Of a DNA stretch of 38,033 nucleotides, positions 1 through 8,585 are shown one piece after another. The position numbers were made by a program, and so were the translations under genes. Below the pieces are notes generated by a model. That model saw only the letters and a program-made list of their open reading frames with translations, was not told where the DNA came from and did no database searches. Numbering within the stretch: position 1 is the stretch's first letter; each line of letters begins with the position of its first letter. Source of the DNA: Pseudomonadota bacterium (GTDB lineage Bacteria > Pseudomonadota > Alphaproteobacteria > Acetobacterales > Acetobacteraceae); contig JAKBCH010000014.1 in the NCBI GenBank assembly GCA_021808055.1, positions 1 through 38,033 of the forward strand. The letters run 5' to 3'.

Positions 1-375
1 ATGAAGGCCAAGCAGATGCGCAAGGCGCTGGAGGATCTGGCGGAAGAAGGCGTGACCCAGGTGTTCCGCCCGATGACCGGGGCGGACTGGATCGTCGGCG
101 TCGTCGGCATGCTGCAGCTGGACGTGCTCTCAAGCCGCATTGAGCAGGAATATAACGTGCCGATCGGCTTCGACCCGGCACCGTTTGACACAGCCCGCTG
201 GATTTTTTCGCAGGACAGCGCCCGGCTGAAATTCTTCATCGAGGTGAATAAGAGTGCGATGAGCGAGGACCGCGACGGCGCGCCGGTTTATCTCGTCCGT
301 AATGGCTGGGAGCTGAACCGGATGAAGGAGAATTTCCCCGAACTCACCTTCTCGGCCACGCGTGAACGTCAGTAA
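1..375 (+). CDS. prfC: Peptide chain release factor 3, C-terminal fragment (5' end outside window)
   Basis: This is the last 124 residues of RF3, the translational GTPase that recycles RF1 and RF2 from the ribosome after termination. The fragment matches the RF3 C-terminal domain: EEGVTQVFRPMTG, WIVGVVGMLQLDVL, SRIEQEYNVPIGF, then APVYLVRNGWELNR and a final FSATRERQ. The ATG at base 1 is almost certainly an internal methionine, because the GTPase and translation-factor domains (about 400 residues) lie upstream of the window. The TAA stop (373-375) overlaps the stop of the convergent tamB by a few bases, so neither gene has room for a separate terminator between them. Identification rests on remembered family motifs and is firm. 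Confidence 0.93.
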   Translation: MKAKQMRKALEDLAEEGVTQVFRPMTGADWIVGVVGMLQLDVLSSRIEQEYNVPIGFDPAPFDTARWIFSQDSARLKFFIEVNKSAMSEDRDGAPVYLVRNGWELNRMKENFPELTFSATRERQ

Positions 376-3300
376 TTGAACTGATAGCTTAAGCCCACGC
401 TGTTGCTGTTTTGGCCGGTGCTGTCCGTGCCGGTGGAGGTTTGCAGCTTAAGGCCCTTATAGAGGTTGATCTCCACATTGGCTGAGGTGCCTTGGCCGCT
501 GGCGGCCTGGCTGGCGCCCACATAAACGCCTGGGGCAACATAGCGCCCTGCCTGCACAGATGGCGCGCCGCTGGCGGAGCTGCCGAGGGAAAGCTGGTCC
601 AGCCCCAGGGCGTTACGAACAGAATCCAGCGGGTTGGCGCCGCCGCCAATGCCGGAAAGCTGCGCCAGTGCCGCCGCCAGAGATGCTGCCTGGAAAGGCG
701 ACAAATTCGCCGTGCTTTGCGAGAACAAAAGCTGGGAGAGAACCTCATCTGACGGCAAGGGCGGGGAGCTGGTGAGGCTGATCTGCGGTTTGGCCGCCGT
801 GCCGCCAACAATTAAACTGGCGGTGCCGTTATTGCTGGTGGTGGTTGTCGCCTCCAAATCCAGCGCCGGAATAAAGCCGCCGCCATTGAAGTCGATTTTG
901 CCCGAAGTGAATTGCAGCGTTTTGCCGGCCAGCGAGAAATAGCCGCGGATGAGGGTAAAGCCGCCGGTGGGTTGTGGATTTTCAGTGGTGCCGCCGATGC
1001 CGATATGCCCGCCGAGCTCCGCGAATAGCCCATCGCCACGGATGAAGATTTGGTTCTTGGCGTGCACGTCCAACGCCAGTTGGATGGGCGGCAAGGGCGG
1101 GGGCGCGCTTTTGGGCGCGGCTGGTGGCGCGCTCGCGTTATGGATCGGCAGATTGGCAACCGAGGGCGGCAGCGATTTCGGGATGTTGATGTTTGCTTTC
1201 AGGATATCGACCCGCCCGGCCAAGGTGGATGTGCCTTTAAGGTCGCCTTGCATCGTAAGTGCCGCGTTGAGTGTTTCGGTTATCAGGTCGGAGGCGATGG
1301 GAGTGGCGTGATCTGCGTTCAGGGCAAAATCTACTGGCATGGCGGGTGCGCCGAGATTAATGCTGCCATGGCCGGAGATGTTGCCCTGGCCTGCCTTGGC
1401 CGAGAGGCTTTGCAAGGTGATGAGCTTGTTCGTCGCCGCCACATTAGCGTTGATGGCGGTGAGATTAAGGCCCGAGGCGATGTTCTGTACCGAACCGCCA
1501 GAAAGTTTCAACGTGCCGTTGGCGGTCGGGGTTTTGGGAGTGCCGCCCAAGCGCATATTGGTGGTGATAATACCGCGCACGAGATTGCCATTGGCGGCCA
1601 GAACGGGGTCCAGCAATTTCAAATCCAGCCGCCCGGCAAGGGCGAGGTTCATCTGGCCGGTGGCGGCCATGGGCGCGGTGCCGTTCACGGTGAAATTCAC
1701 ATCCTGCCCGGCGTTCAGGCCAAGATTGATATTCGCCGCGCGGCCTTTCAGGCTTGCCTTGGCGTTGATGTCGGCGGGAGGCAGGGAAGCAGCGGGGCCT
1801 GATTCGTCACGCAGCTTCTGGGCAATAATGGTGATCTGCCCGGTCGGCGCTTTGGGCGTGCCGGCAAGCTGCATATTGGTGGTCACAAGCCCGCTTAATT
1901 TGGTGTTCATCTTGGTCAGCAGCGGGTTGAGCAGGCCCAAGTTCAGCCGCCCGGTTATGGCCAGTTTCATGGCGCCTGCCATGGAAAGCGGAGCCAGGCC
2001 ACGGGCGGTTATGTTCGCATCCTGCCCGGCGCTGGCGGCGAGATTTATGTTCGCATTTCTGCCCTCAAGGTCCGCCGTGCCGGAGAGCTTGGCCGCGGGA
2101 ATGCCGATGGTGGATTTGTCGACATAACGCAGTCCGCTGGCGTTGAGGGTAACCCGCCCGGCGGGGGCTTTCGGCGTGCCGGTGAGGTTGGCGGTGAGAT
2201 TTACGATACCCGCCGCGTTCAGCTTGGGCGAGAATAGCTTGGCCAGGCCCAGGTCCAGGTTTTGCACAGAGGCTTTGGCGTTTAGAGTGGGGGAGAGCGT
2301 GCCATCCAGCGCGACGCTGGCCTTGCCGATGGTGAGGTTGAGGTGGTGCACGGCCATATCGGGCTGGGTTTCAATACCCGTGGGGCCGCGCAAGCTGGCG
2401 GCGAGGCCGTGCCAGTCTGCGTTCAATTTGGTGATGTTGGCGGATTTGGCCTGGGCATTCAGCACACCGGTCAGGCTAAGCCGGGCGGGGTAGGACATCA
2501 GCCGGGCGATGGTGGCATCCGCCTGAATGGCCAAGGCGGTGAGTTGGCCCTGGGCGGATACGGTGCCGTTAATGGCGCCGACCGACGGTGTGGCGATTAC
2601 ATTCTTTGCGATAACGTTCAGGCTAAGGTTTTGGTTGTCCTGATAGGCGAAATCTGCATCCGCCGCGCCGTGCATGTGACCGCCGGTGAACATATCGAAA
2701 TCAGACAGTGCGCCCAAGGAGATATGCGCCGTGCCGGTGGGCAGTTTGGCCCCGGCGGCGAGCGCAAGGTTCGCCTGGGCGGTGAGGGATTTCCACTTTG
2801 CCTGGGCGAGTTTCACGCTGGTGTCACCCTGGGCATTGCGGGCGAAGGCTGCATTCAGCGCCAGGGGTGCCCCCGCCAACATGCCGGTGCCGGTAAGCGT
2901 GCCTTCAGGGGTTTTTGGCAGATGTGTGGCGTGCAGGGTAATCTGGAATGGTCCTGTGGGAAGTTTTGGCACGGAAAGCTGGCCGGTGATATTCGCATCC
3001 GCCGTGAAGTGCTTCGGATTGCCGGTGACATGGCTTTGCATCTGTACCGCACCCATAAGCTGGGGCTTGAGGGCGGCGATGCTGTCCAGCTTCGCATCCG
3101 TGGTCAGGTCCAGTTGGTTCTGGTCCAGTACGCCATGGCCATTCAGGGCAAATTGCGGGCCTTTCAGCGCCAATTGGCCGATGGTGATTTTCTTGCCCTG
3201 CAGGCTGGCGAGCAAGGAAAGTTCCGTGCGCCCGGCCAGCAGTTTGTTCAGGCCAGCGGGGGCCTGGGTGAGTGCCACATGGCCTTGCAGGGAAAGGGTT

Positions 3301-4205
3301 GCGCCATCTTTGGCGGCGGTCTGCACCACCACCAGATGCAGCTGCGTCTCGCCGTTCAGCGTCTGCTTGGCCAGCGTGCCGACGGGCGCAAGTTCCGGGA
3401 TCGTTAAAACGGCGTCCGCGAAGGGATTGCTGGGGTCGAGCCCCAGCGTGCCGACAATTTCCAGCCGGGCATTGCCCAGCGCCAAGGTGCCATCAAGTGC
3501 TGCATGGCCGCGCGGGCCTTTCAGGGTGATGTCCATGCTCAAAGGCTGCCGCACTTGCGGCCCGGCGAAATGGCCGAGCAGCCCGTTGGGCGGTTCCTGC
3601 ACATGCAGCCCCAATGCCACGCTTTGTGGATTCAAAGCGGCGTTGAGCATATAGGCGGCATTGCCGCTGGGCGTGGTGGCGTTCAGCGCGATTTCACCGT
3701 GCTGGATATCGCGCAGATGCGTGCGGCCGGTAACATGCAGGGCGATATTCTCGCCCGCGAGCGAGGGGGCGATGTGTAGTGTGCCGATTGCCAGCTTGTC
3801 CACATTCACGCGGATATTGGGCAGGCTGGAATTGCCGCTGCTCTTGGTTTTGCTGGGCGGATAGGCGGGGCTGCGCGCCATGCTGATGCTGGCGGCGGTG
3901 AGCGCCTGGACTGAGAGATTGCCGTGCAGCAGCGCCAAGGGTGACCATTTCAGTTCCAGCCTTTGCCCGCTCAGCCACGTGCCTTTTGCATCCACAAGCT
4001 GGAGGCTGGGGATTTTGATATCCGCCGGGAAATGCCCGCCAAGGGCGCTGATATGAACGTAGGATTTGCCGAATTTGTTGATCTTGGCGGCGGCAAAGTT
4101 CCGACCGCTCTGGCTGTTCAGCGCCACAACCACACCCGCCACCGCCAGCACAAGAAGCAACACCAGCGCCAGAAGCCCGAGCAGGATGCGTTTAAGCCAG
4201 CGCAT
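369..4205 (-). CDS. tamB: Translocation and assembly module protein TamB (DUF490 family)
   Basis: TamB is a very large inner-membrane-anchored periplasmic protein. It works with the outer-membrane protein TamA in assembling outer-membrane proteins and in lipid transport between the membranes. The 1278-residue product starts with a short basic stretch and one membrane segment (about residues 5-30, rich in L, V and A). It continues as long low-complexity beta-strand repeats such as NLTANLTGTPKAPAG and GLVTTNMQLAGTPKAPTG, typical of the beta-taco/groove fold. It ends in the conserved DUF490 region (about 950-1278) and a final aromatic strand, SVGLSYQFNY. A proline-rich linker lies near residues 1020-1040. 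The ATG lies 3 bases after the tamA stop, so the pair is one operon. Length is normal for the family. Confidence 0.93.
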   Translation of the reverse strand: MRWLKRILLGLLALVLLLVLAVAGVVVALNSQSGRNFAAAKINKFGKSYVHISALGGHFPADIKIPSLQLVDAKGTWLSGQRLELKWSPLALLHGNLSVQALTAASISMARSPAYPPSKTKSSGNSSLPNIRVNVDKLAIGTLHIAPSLAGENIALHVTGRTHLRDIQHGEIALNATTPSGNAAYMLNAALNPQSVALGLHVQEPPNGLLGHFAGPQVRQPLSMDITLKGPRGHAALDGTLALGNARLEIVGTLGLDPSNPFADAVLTIPELAPVGTLAKQTLNGETQLHLVVVQTAAKDGATLSLQGHVALTQAPAGLNKLLAGRTELSLLASLQGKKITIGQLALKGPQFALNGHGVLDQNQLDLTTDAKLDSIAALKPQLMGAVQMQSHVTGNPKHFTADANITGQLSVPKLPTGPFQITLHATHLPKTPEGTLTGTGMLAGAPLALNAAFARNAQGDTSVKLAQAKWKSLTAQANLALAAGAKLPTGTAHISLGALSDFDMFTGGHMHGAADADFAYQDNQNLSLNVIAKNVIATPSVGAINGTVSAQGQLTALAIQADATIARLMSYPARLSLTGVLNAQAKSANITKLNADWHGLAASLRGPTGIETQPDMAVHHLNLTIGKASVALDGTLSPTLNAKASVQNLDLGLAKLFSPKLNAAGIVNLTANLTGTPKAPAGRVTLNASGLRYVDKSTIGIPAAKLSGTADLEGRNANINLAASAGQDANITARGLAPLSMAGAMKLAITGRLNLGLLNPLLTKMNTKLSGLVTTNMQLAGTPKAPTGQITIIAQKLRDESGPAASLPPADINAKASLKGRAANINLGLNAGQDVNFTVNGTAPMAATGQMNLALAGRLDLKLLDPVLAANGNLVRGIITTNMRLGGTPKTPTANGTLKLSGGSVQNIASGLNLTAINANVAATNKLITLQSLSAKAGQGNISGHGSINLGAPAMPVDFALNADHATPIASDLITETLNAALTMQGDLKGTSTLAGRVDILKANINIPKSLPPSVANLPIHNASAPPAAPKSAPPPLPPIQLALDVHAKNQIFIRGDGLFAELGGHIGIGGTTENPQPTGGFTLIRGYFSLAGKTLQFTSGKIDFNGGGFIPALDLEATTTTSNNGTASLIVGGTAAKPQISLTSSPPLPSDEVLSQLLFSQSTANLSPFQAASLAAALAQLSGIGGGANPLDSVRNALGLDQLSLGSSASGAPSVQAGRYVAPGVYVGASQAASGQGTSANVEINLYKGLKLQTSTGTDSTGQNSNSVGLSYQFNY

Positions 4206-4208
4206 GGG

Positions 4209-6029
4209 CTAAAACGCCTCCCCAAGCCCGAGATAGAGCGCGAAGCCGCCGCTGCCGGGCGTGCGCTTCAGGGGCAAGGCGATATCCGCCCGGATGGGGC
4301 CGATGGAGGTATAATACCGCGCGCCAAGCCCGTATCCCACGCTTACCTTGCCTTGAAAGGGGGCGGAACCGGCATTGACCTGCCCGGCATCGATAAACGG
4401 CACGATGCCGATGGTTTTTGTAATATGCTGGCGGAATTCGAACTCAATGGCATCCATGGCCAGCCCGCCTTCTGGTTTATCATCTGCGAAAAGCGGGCCG
4501 ATGGTCTGGTACGCATAGCCCCGCACAGTGCCGGAGCCGCCTGCGTAAAATCGCTGGTCTGGTGGCACGCCAAACTGTGTGGCACCCTGGATGCTGCCCA
4601 CCACCCCATGCACCGCGATGACGCCCCAGGCATTGCGCTCGACGGGGAAATAGACTGAGCCAGTGCCAAGCAGAATGGCAAACGGGCGGCGCCTGGTGCC
4701 CACCACCGGGAAAGTGGGGGTTATTGTAAGCGCCAGGCTGTGGCCGCGCGTGGGTTCCAGCAGGCTGTTGGTGGTGTTCCAGGTGAAATTGATGGGGAAT
4801 TGCAGCAGCACATAAGTGCGGATGACGCCTTCCTGTTTCACGCGCTCGCTGATGAAGCTGGGGCCGTAGGTGATGCTGGTGGTTTTGGTGATGGGGCGGG
4901 CGAGCGACGCCCCGAGAATGATGCCCGTGCGGTCATAGGCGATAAGGGATTGTTTCAGACCTTCAGCGGAAAGAGAGAGCGTTTCCCCGCGCGCATAATA
5001 ATCTGGCTTGGTGAATACGCCCTTCATATCGTAACCCGGAGCGGTGGTGCCGGTGCCGCCCAGCCCATTCGCGGCTACCGAGAGTGTCAGCGTTTCCGCC
5101 CGGCGGAAAACATTCCGGTCCTCCCAGCTTGTGCCAATGGTAAAGCCGGTATCCGTGGCATAAGCGCCGGAGAGCGAAACGGCGTGGCGCTTTTGTTCAA
5201 CCACGTGGAACACGACCGGCACCTGGCCGTTGGTGGCGGAACCGGCGGGGACAGGGGTGACGGAAGAAAACACGCCCAGCCCGAGCAGGGAATCTCGTGC
5301 ATCGTGCAACGAGGTGTCTGAATAACGCTGGCCGGGGCGCAAGCCGATGTGGCGGCGCAGGAAATCAGGGTTCGTGCGGGTTAGCCCGGCGAAGCTGATG
5401 GGGCCGATGTCAACGCGCGCGCCGGGGGTTACGGTGTAGGTTACATCCAATTGATGGCTGGCTATGTTGGCCGCGGCATAAGGCGGTGTTACGGTTGCAA
5501 AGCCATAGCCCGCATTGCGCAAATCCGTGGTGAGTTTGGCGCTGGCGGCCAGAATAGGTGCCGCAATGGCAGTTTGCCCGGGGCGGATGCCCGGGCGCGG
5601 TTTAAAGCCCGGTGGCAGGCCGTTGATATTCACCTGGCCGAGCGTGAAGAGCGGGCCTTTCTGGGTTTTTACCTGCACATCGGCCTGGGTGGTGCTTGGC
5701 AGCTGGTTGAGGTGATCCAGCAGCGCCGGGTCGTCCAGCGCCATGCCGTCTATGGTGATGGCGGTCTTGCCGTCGTCATAGCCCAGCGAATGCAGCACGG
5801 TGGTGAATTGTGTCTCATCCGCCCTGGCCCGGCCGATAAGCGCGAAGGGTGCGGGTGGCAGCTTGGTGCGCAGGGAGGCAAGCGCAGAGGTTTGTTTCAT
5901 CAGCCCGTCCAGCCCGCCATTGCCGGAAGGTTGGAAGGTGACGGCATATTTCACCGGGTCCGCGCTTTGCGCGGCGGTGCCACCAAGGGCGAAGCAAAGG
6001 CACAGAAGAGATTTTATCCACCGGCGCAT
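4209..6029 (-). CDS. tamA: TamA-like Omp85/BamA-family outer-membrane protein
   Basis: This is the outer-membrane partner of TamB, with periplasmic POTRA domains followed by a 16-strand Omp85 barrel. The chosen ATG (6027-6029) gives 606 residues opening with a signal peptide, MRRWIKSLLCLCFALGG, cleaved near AAQSA. A longer TTG-initiated reading from 6074 would put charged residues before the signal and is less likely. POTRA-like units are visible about residues 25-255, with the last one containing ISFAGLTRTNPDFLRRHIGL and GLGVFSSVTPVP. The barrel follows with Omp85 hallmarks: FYAGGSGTVRGYAYQTIGP (the VRGY motif), then VPFIDAGQV and a C-terminal GFALYLGLGEAF strand with terminal Phe. It lies directly upstream of tamB and is divergent from the EAL-HDOD gene. 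Confidence 0.9.
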   Translation of the reverse strand: MRRWIKSLLCLCFALGGTAAQSADPVKYAVTFQPSGNGGLDGLMKQTSALASLRTKLPPAPFALIGRARADETQFTTVLHSLGYDDGKTAITIDGMALDDPALLDHLNQLPSTTQADVQVKTQKGPLFTLGQVNINGLPPGFKPRPGIRPGQTAIAAPILAASAKLTTDLRNAGYGFATVTPPYAAANIASHQLDVTYTVTPGARVDIGPISFAGLTRTNPDFLRRHIGLRPGQRYSDTSLHDARDSLLGLGVFSSVTPVPAGSATNGQVPVVFHVVEQKRHAVSLSGAYATDTGFTIGTSWEDRNVFRRAETLTLSVAANGLGGTGTTAPGYDMKGVFTKPDYYARGETLSLSAEGLKQSLIAYDRTGIILGASLARPITKTTSITYGPSFISERVKQEGVIRTYVLLQFPINFTWNTTNSLLEPTRGHSLALTITPTFPVVGTRRRPFAILLGTGSVYFPVERNAWGVIAVHGVVGSIQGATQFGVPPDQRFYAGGSGTVRGYAYQTIGPLFADDKPEGGLAMDAIEFEFRQHITKTIGIVPFIDAGQVNAGSAPFQGKVSVGYGLGARYYTSIGPIRADIALPLKRTPGSGGFALYLGLGEAF

Positions 6030-6187
6030 AAACCTGATGTGGCAGGGTTTAGGGCGAGTTTCTACCCTACCCAAACTTAACCACCCGTAAGGTTGTTAAT
6101 GTTTTACCTGTAACGCCAGCAGAAAATGACATGTGAAGGTAGAAGATGCAGTGGACAACATAGTTCGAACAGGATGCAAGTCTGAGT

Positions 6188-6215
6188 TTGCCGATACCGT
6201 TATCTTGCATAGATT
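6188..6215 (+). promoter_or_regulatory. Possible sigma70-type promoter of the EAL-HDOD gene
   Basis: TTGCCG (6188-6193) and TAGATT (6210-6215) are separated by 16 bases and lie 24 bases before the GTG start at 6240. The TTGCCG-N16-TAGA(A/T)T arrangement also occurs upstream of the TPR-sulfotransferase gene near 34533, which mildly supports both. No transcription data are available, so this is pattern matching only. Confidence 0.3.
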
Positions 6216-6239
6216 TTTTCATCAAAACCGAGATGTGTC

Positions 6240-7472
6240 GTGAAGGGGCAGAATTATTTTCTGGCGCGGCAACCGATTCTGGATGAACGCCAGACGCTCA
6301 TCGCCTATGAGCTGCTGTTTCGTAATAGTTCTGAAAATCGCGCGGTCATTACCGATGATATGTCCGCCAGCATGGCGGTGATCCAACACGCGTTTCTTGA
6401 CCTTGGCGTGGATGTGGCGCTGAACGGCAAGCCCGCCTTCATCAACATCTCTGAGGATTTGCTTTTGAGCGACCTGCTGGAGATTCTGCCGGCCGATAAA
6501 GTGGTGTTGGAACTGTTGGAAACAGTGCCACGAACCGAGGCTGTGGTTAACCGCTGTATCGCCCTGCGCGAAAAAGGTTTCCGCTTTGCGATTGACGATG
6601 TGATAGAAGATGATGAGGCGCTGCACAAAATTCTACCGGTGGTGGATATTGTGAAAGTGGATATGCTTGACGTGAACTTAGCCAATCTGGATGCCATTGC
6701 GCAGCGCGTGCGTGCCCAGAACAAAATATTGCTGGCAGAAAAAATAGATTCCTTGGATCAATATGAAGCCTTGCTGGCGGCTGGGTTCACGTTGTTCCAG
6801 GGGTATTATTTCGCGCGGCCAAAAATGGTGCAGGGGCGCAGCCTCTCGCCTTCCGCCATGCAATTGCTGAAATTGCTGAAATTGGTCATCTCCGATGCCG
6901 AGATTGAGCAGATTGAGGATGAGATTAAAAAAGCTCCGGAATTCATGGTTCGGATGATGCGGCTTGCGAATTCCTCGTCCTATTTCAAGCTGGAGAAGCT
7001 CAAAACACCACGGCAGGCGATTCTGTTGCTGGGGCGTTTGCAGCTCAGCCGCCTGGTGCAGATCATGCTTTTCATGCGCGACGATTCTGAAACGCGTGGT
7101 ACCGATCCGCTGACGCAAACAGCGATCGTGCGCGGCCGCATGATCGAGGAGTTGCTAGAATATAGCAAGCAAACAGCTTTGAAACCTTACGGTTTCATGC
7201 TGGGCATGTTTAGCCTTTCAGCGGTTTTGTTTGGAGTACAACTGGAAGATATTATAAAAATTCTGGATCTGGACGACATTATGGCCGCCGCCCTGCTCCG
7301 CCGGGAAGGTAAATTAGGTGAATTGCTGGCCTTGGTGGAAGCCATTGAGCACGCAGACAATCCAGAGGGCATGGCGGCGGTTTACGCGACGCTTGAAAGC
7401 TTAAACATCTGCGATACGACGGCGTTCAACCGGATGCAGGTGGACGCGTTGCGCTGGGCCAGCCAGATGTAA
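6240..7472 (+). CDS. EAL-HDOD signalling protein (YuxH/CdgJ-like)
   Basis: The 410-residue protein joins an N-terminal EAL domain (about 1-200) to a C-terminal HDOD domain (about 205-395). Many c-di-GMP phosphodiesterase positions can be followed: YELLFR in place of the EAL signature, FINIS (Asn), LLETV (Glu), FAIDDV (the DDFG site, altered), VKVDML (Lys), LLAEKID and FQGYYFARP. The two most diagnostic motifs are therefore changed, as is usual in this family, whose members often bind or regulate rather than hydrolyse c-di-GMP. HDOD is seen in FMVRMMRLANSSSY and AILLLGRLQLSRLVQIML. Initiation is at GTG 6240; the ATG at 6233 is out of frame. The ribosome-binding site is weak (GAGATG). It is a single gene followed directly by a repeat element. 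Confidence 0.87.
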   Translation: MKGQNYFLARQPILDERQTLIAYELLFRNSSENRAVITDDMSASMAVIQHAFLDLGVDVALNGKPAFINISEDLLLSDLLEILPADKVVLELLETVPRTEAVVNRCIALREKGFRFAIDDVIEDDEALHKILPVVDIVKVDMLDVNLANLDAIAQRVRAQNKILLAEKIDSLDQYEALLAAGFTLFQGYYFARPKMVQGRSLSPSAMQLLKLLKLVISDAEIEQIEDEIKKAPEFMVRMMRLANSSSYFKLEKLKTPRQAILLLGRLQLSRLVQIMLFMRDDSETRGTDPLTQTAIVRGRMIEELLEYSKQTALKPYGFMLGMFSLSAVLFGVQLEDIIKILDLDDIMAAALLRREGKLGELLALVEAIEHADNPEGMAAVYATLESLNICDTTAFNRMQVDALRWASQM

Positions 7473-7477
7473 TGCGG

Positions 7478-7617
7478 TTAGAGTGCGATGACTTCAGGTT
7501 CGCTTGCTTTGCGCGCGAGCCTGAAGTCTGAATCGCCCTCTATTCTTTGTTTTAGAGGCGGATTCAGGTTTTAGCGCGGTTCACTTCGTGATCCGCTCTA
7601 AAACCATCCGGCTCTAG
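7478..7617. repeat. CTAG-bounded intergenic repeat, copy 1 (MITE/REP-like)
   Basis: This 140-base element is closely related to the one at 17636-17758. It opens TTAGAGTGCGATGACTTCAG and closes CCATCCGGCTCTAG, so its ends form an imperfect terminal inverted repeat (CTAGAG...GATG...TT.AG). Two internal hairpins are visible: GACTTCAGGTTCGC (7490-7503) with GCGAGCCTGAAGTC (7515-7528), and TTTTAGAG.CGGAT (7550-7563) with ATCCGCTCTAAAA (7591-7603). It fills the gap between two convergent genes. Its right-hand CTAG forms the TAG stop codon of rluC. Confidence 0.8.
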
Positions 7618-8585
7618 CGCCCGTTGCGTACAGGCGTTACGGCTTCCGGTGCCGGGAAGCCCAGATAATTCAGCCCGTCCAGCATATGTTTTGGCAGCGG
7701 CGCTTCCACGGTCAGGCTGCCGCCTTCAGGGTGGGGGAAGCTGAGCCGGCGCGCGTGCAGGTGCAATTGCTGGGCGAAATGCTCGGAATAAACGCCGCCA
7801 TACACTTCATCGCCCAGAATCGGCGTGCCCAGCGCCAGGCAATGTGCGCGGAGCTGGTGCATACGCCCGGTTTGCGGTCGCAGCTCCGCCAGACAGAATT
7901 TACGCCCGGCTTTGTCTAAAATCCGGTAATCGGTGACGGCGCTCTGCGCCTCTTTATCTTTGCGGTTGGAGGGTTCGGCGCGGGAGGTTGAACCAAGGTC
8001 CAGGCGTTTCAGGGGCAGGTCGATCCGGCCTTCCAGCGTATCCGGCAGCCCGGCCAGTAGCGCCCAGTAGGTTTTTTCAACATCGCGGCCGCGAAAGGCG
8101 GCGGAGAGCTTGCTCGCCACCCTGCCGGAGCGGGCGATGACCAGCAGGCCCGAGGTGTCGCGGTCCAGCCGGTGCACCAGCTTCGGGCGCTCGGGGTGCT
8201 CGCCCCGCAGGGCATCCAACATGCCATCCACATGCACGGCGATGCCGGAGCCGCCCTGCACTGGCAGCCCGGCAGGCTTGTTCAGCACAATCACCGAAGC
8301 ATCGCTGTAGAGCACCATGCGTTCCAGCTCTTTGGTGCGGGCCTCGTCCATCTTCACCACGTGGCGCTGCTTAGGCATTTCAGCCGGCGGGGCGATTTCG
8401 GGTACGTTCAATAGATCACCCAGGTTAAGGCGGGCATTGGCCTCGGTGCGGCTGCCGTTAAGGCGGATTTTGCCGGTGCGCAGCAATTTTTGCAAAACGC
8501 CCTGGGTGAGGCCGGGCACTTCGCGGCGCAGATAACGGTCCAGCCGCATCTCGGCCCCGGCTTCGGTCACTTGGTATTCGGTCAT
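7614..8585 (-). CDS. rluC: RluC/RluD-family 23S rRNA pseudouridine synthase
   Basis: The enzyme isomerises uridines to pseudouridine in 23S rRNA. From the ATG at 8583-8585 it has 323 residues: an S4 RNA-binding domain (about 10-60, with RLDRYLRREVPGLTQGVLQK), then the RsuA/RluA catalytic domain with VLNKPAGLPVQGG and the active-site motif VHRLDRDTSG, whose catalytic Asp is residue 141. LRPQTGRMHQLRAH is the second conserved motif. The ATG overlaps the rarA stop as ATGA (8582-8585), indicating translational coupling. A TTG extension to 8612 would sit inside rarA and is rejected. The TAG stop falls in the terminal CTAG of the neighbouring repeat. RluC is preferred over RluD from the S4 plus linker layout and alphaproteobacterial habit, but the exact target uridines cannot be read from sequence. 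Confidence 0.88.
   Translation of the reverse strand: MTEYQVTEAGAEMRLDRYLRREVPGLTQGVLQKLLRTGKIRLNGSRTEANARLNLGDLLNVPEIAPPAEMPKQRHVVKMDEARTKELERMVLYSDASVIVLNKPAGLPVQGGSGIAVHVDGMLDALRGEHPERPKLVHRLDRDTSGLLVIARSGRVASKLSAAFRGRDVEKTYWALLAGLPDTLEGRIDLPLKRLDLGSTSRAEPSNRKDKEAQSAVTDYRILDKAGRKFCLAELRPQTGRMHQLRAHCLALGTPILGDEVYGGVYSEHFAQQLHLHARRLSFPHPEGGSLTVEAPLPKHMLDGLNYLGFPAPEAVTPVRNGR

Noticed and set aside
1050..3654. Long plus-strand open frames opposite tamB (e.g. 1050-1802, 2343-3407, 2686-3654)
   Set aside because: They are antisense to a well-supported gene, have no recognisable domains, and arise from high GC and repetitive codons.
6030..6074. Upstream TTG extension of tamA
   Set aside because: It would place a charged stretch before a clear signal peptide that starts at ATG 6029.
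7490..7603. Hairpins as simple rho-independent terminators
   Set aside because: The stems lack a following T-run, and the same sequence recurs at 17636 with common ends, so a repeat element explains them better. A secondary termination role is not excluded.
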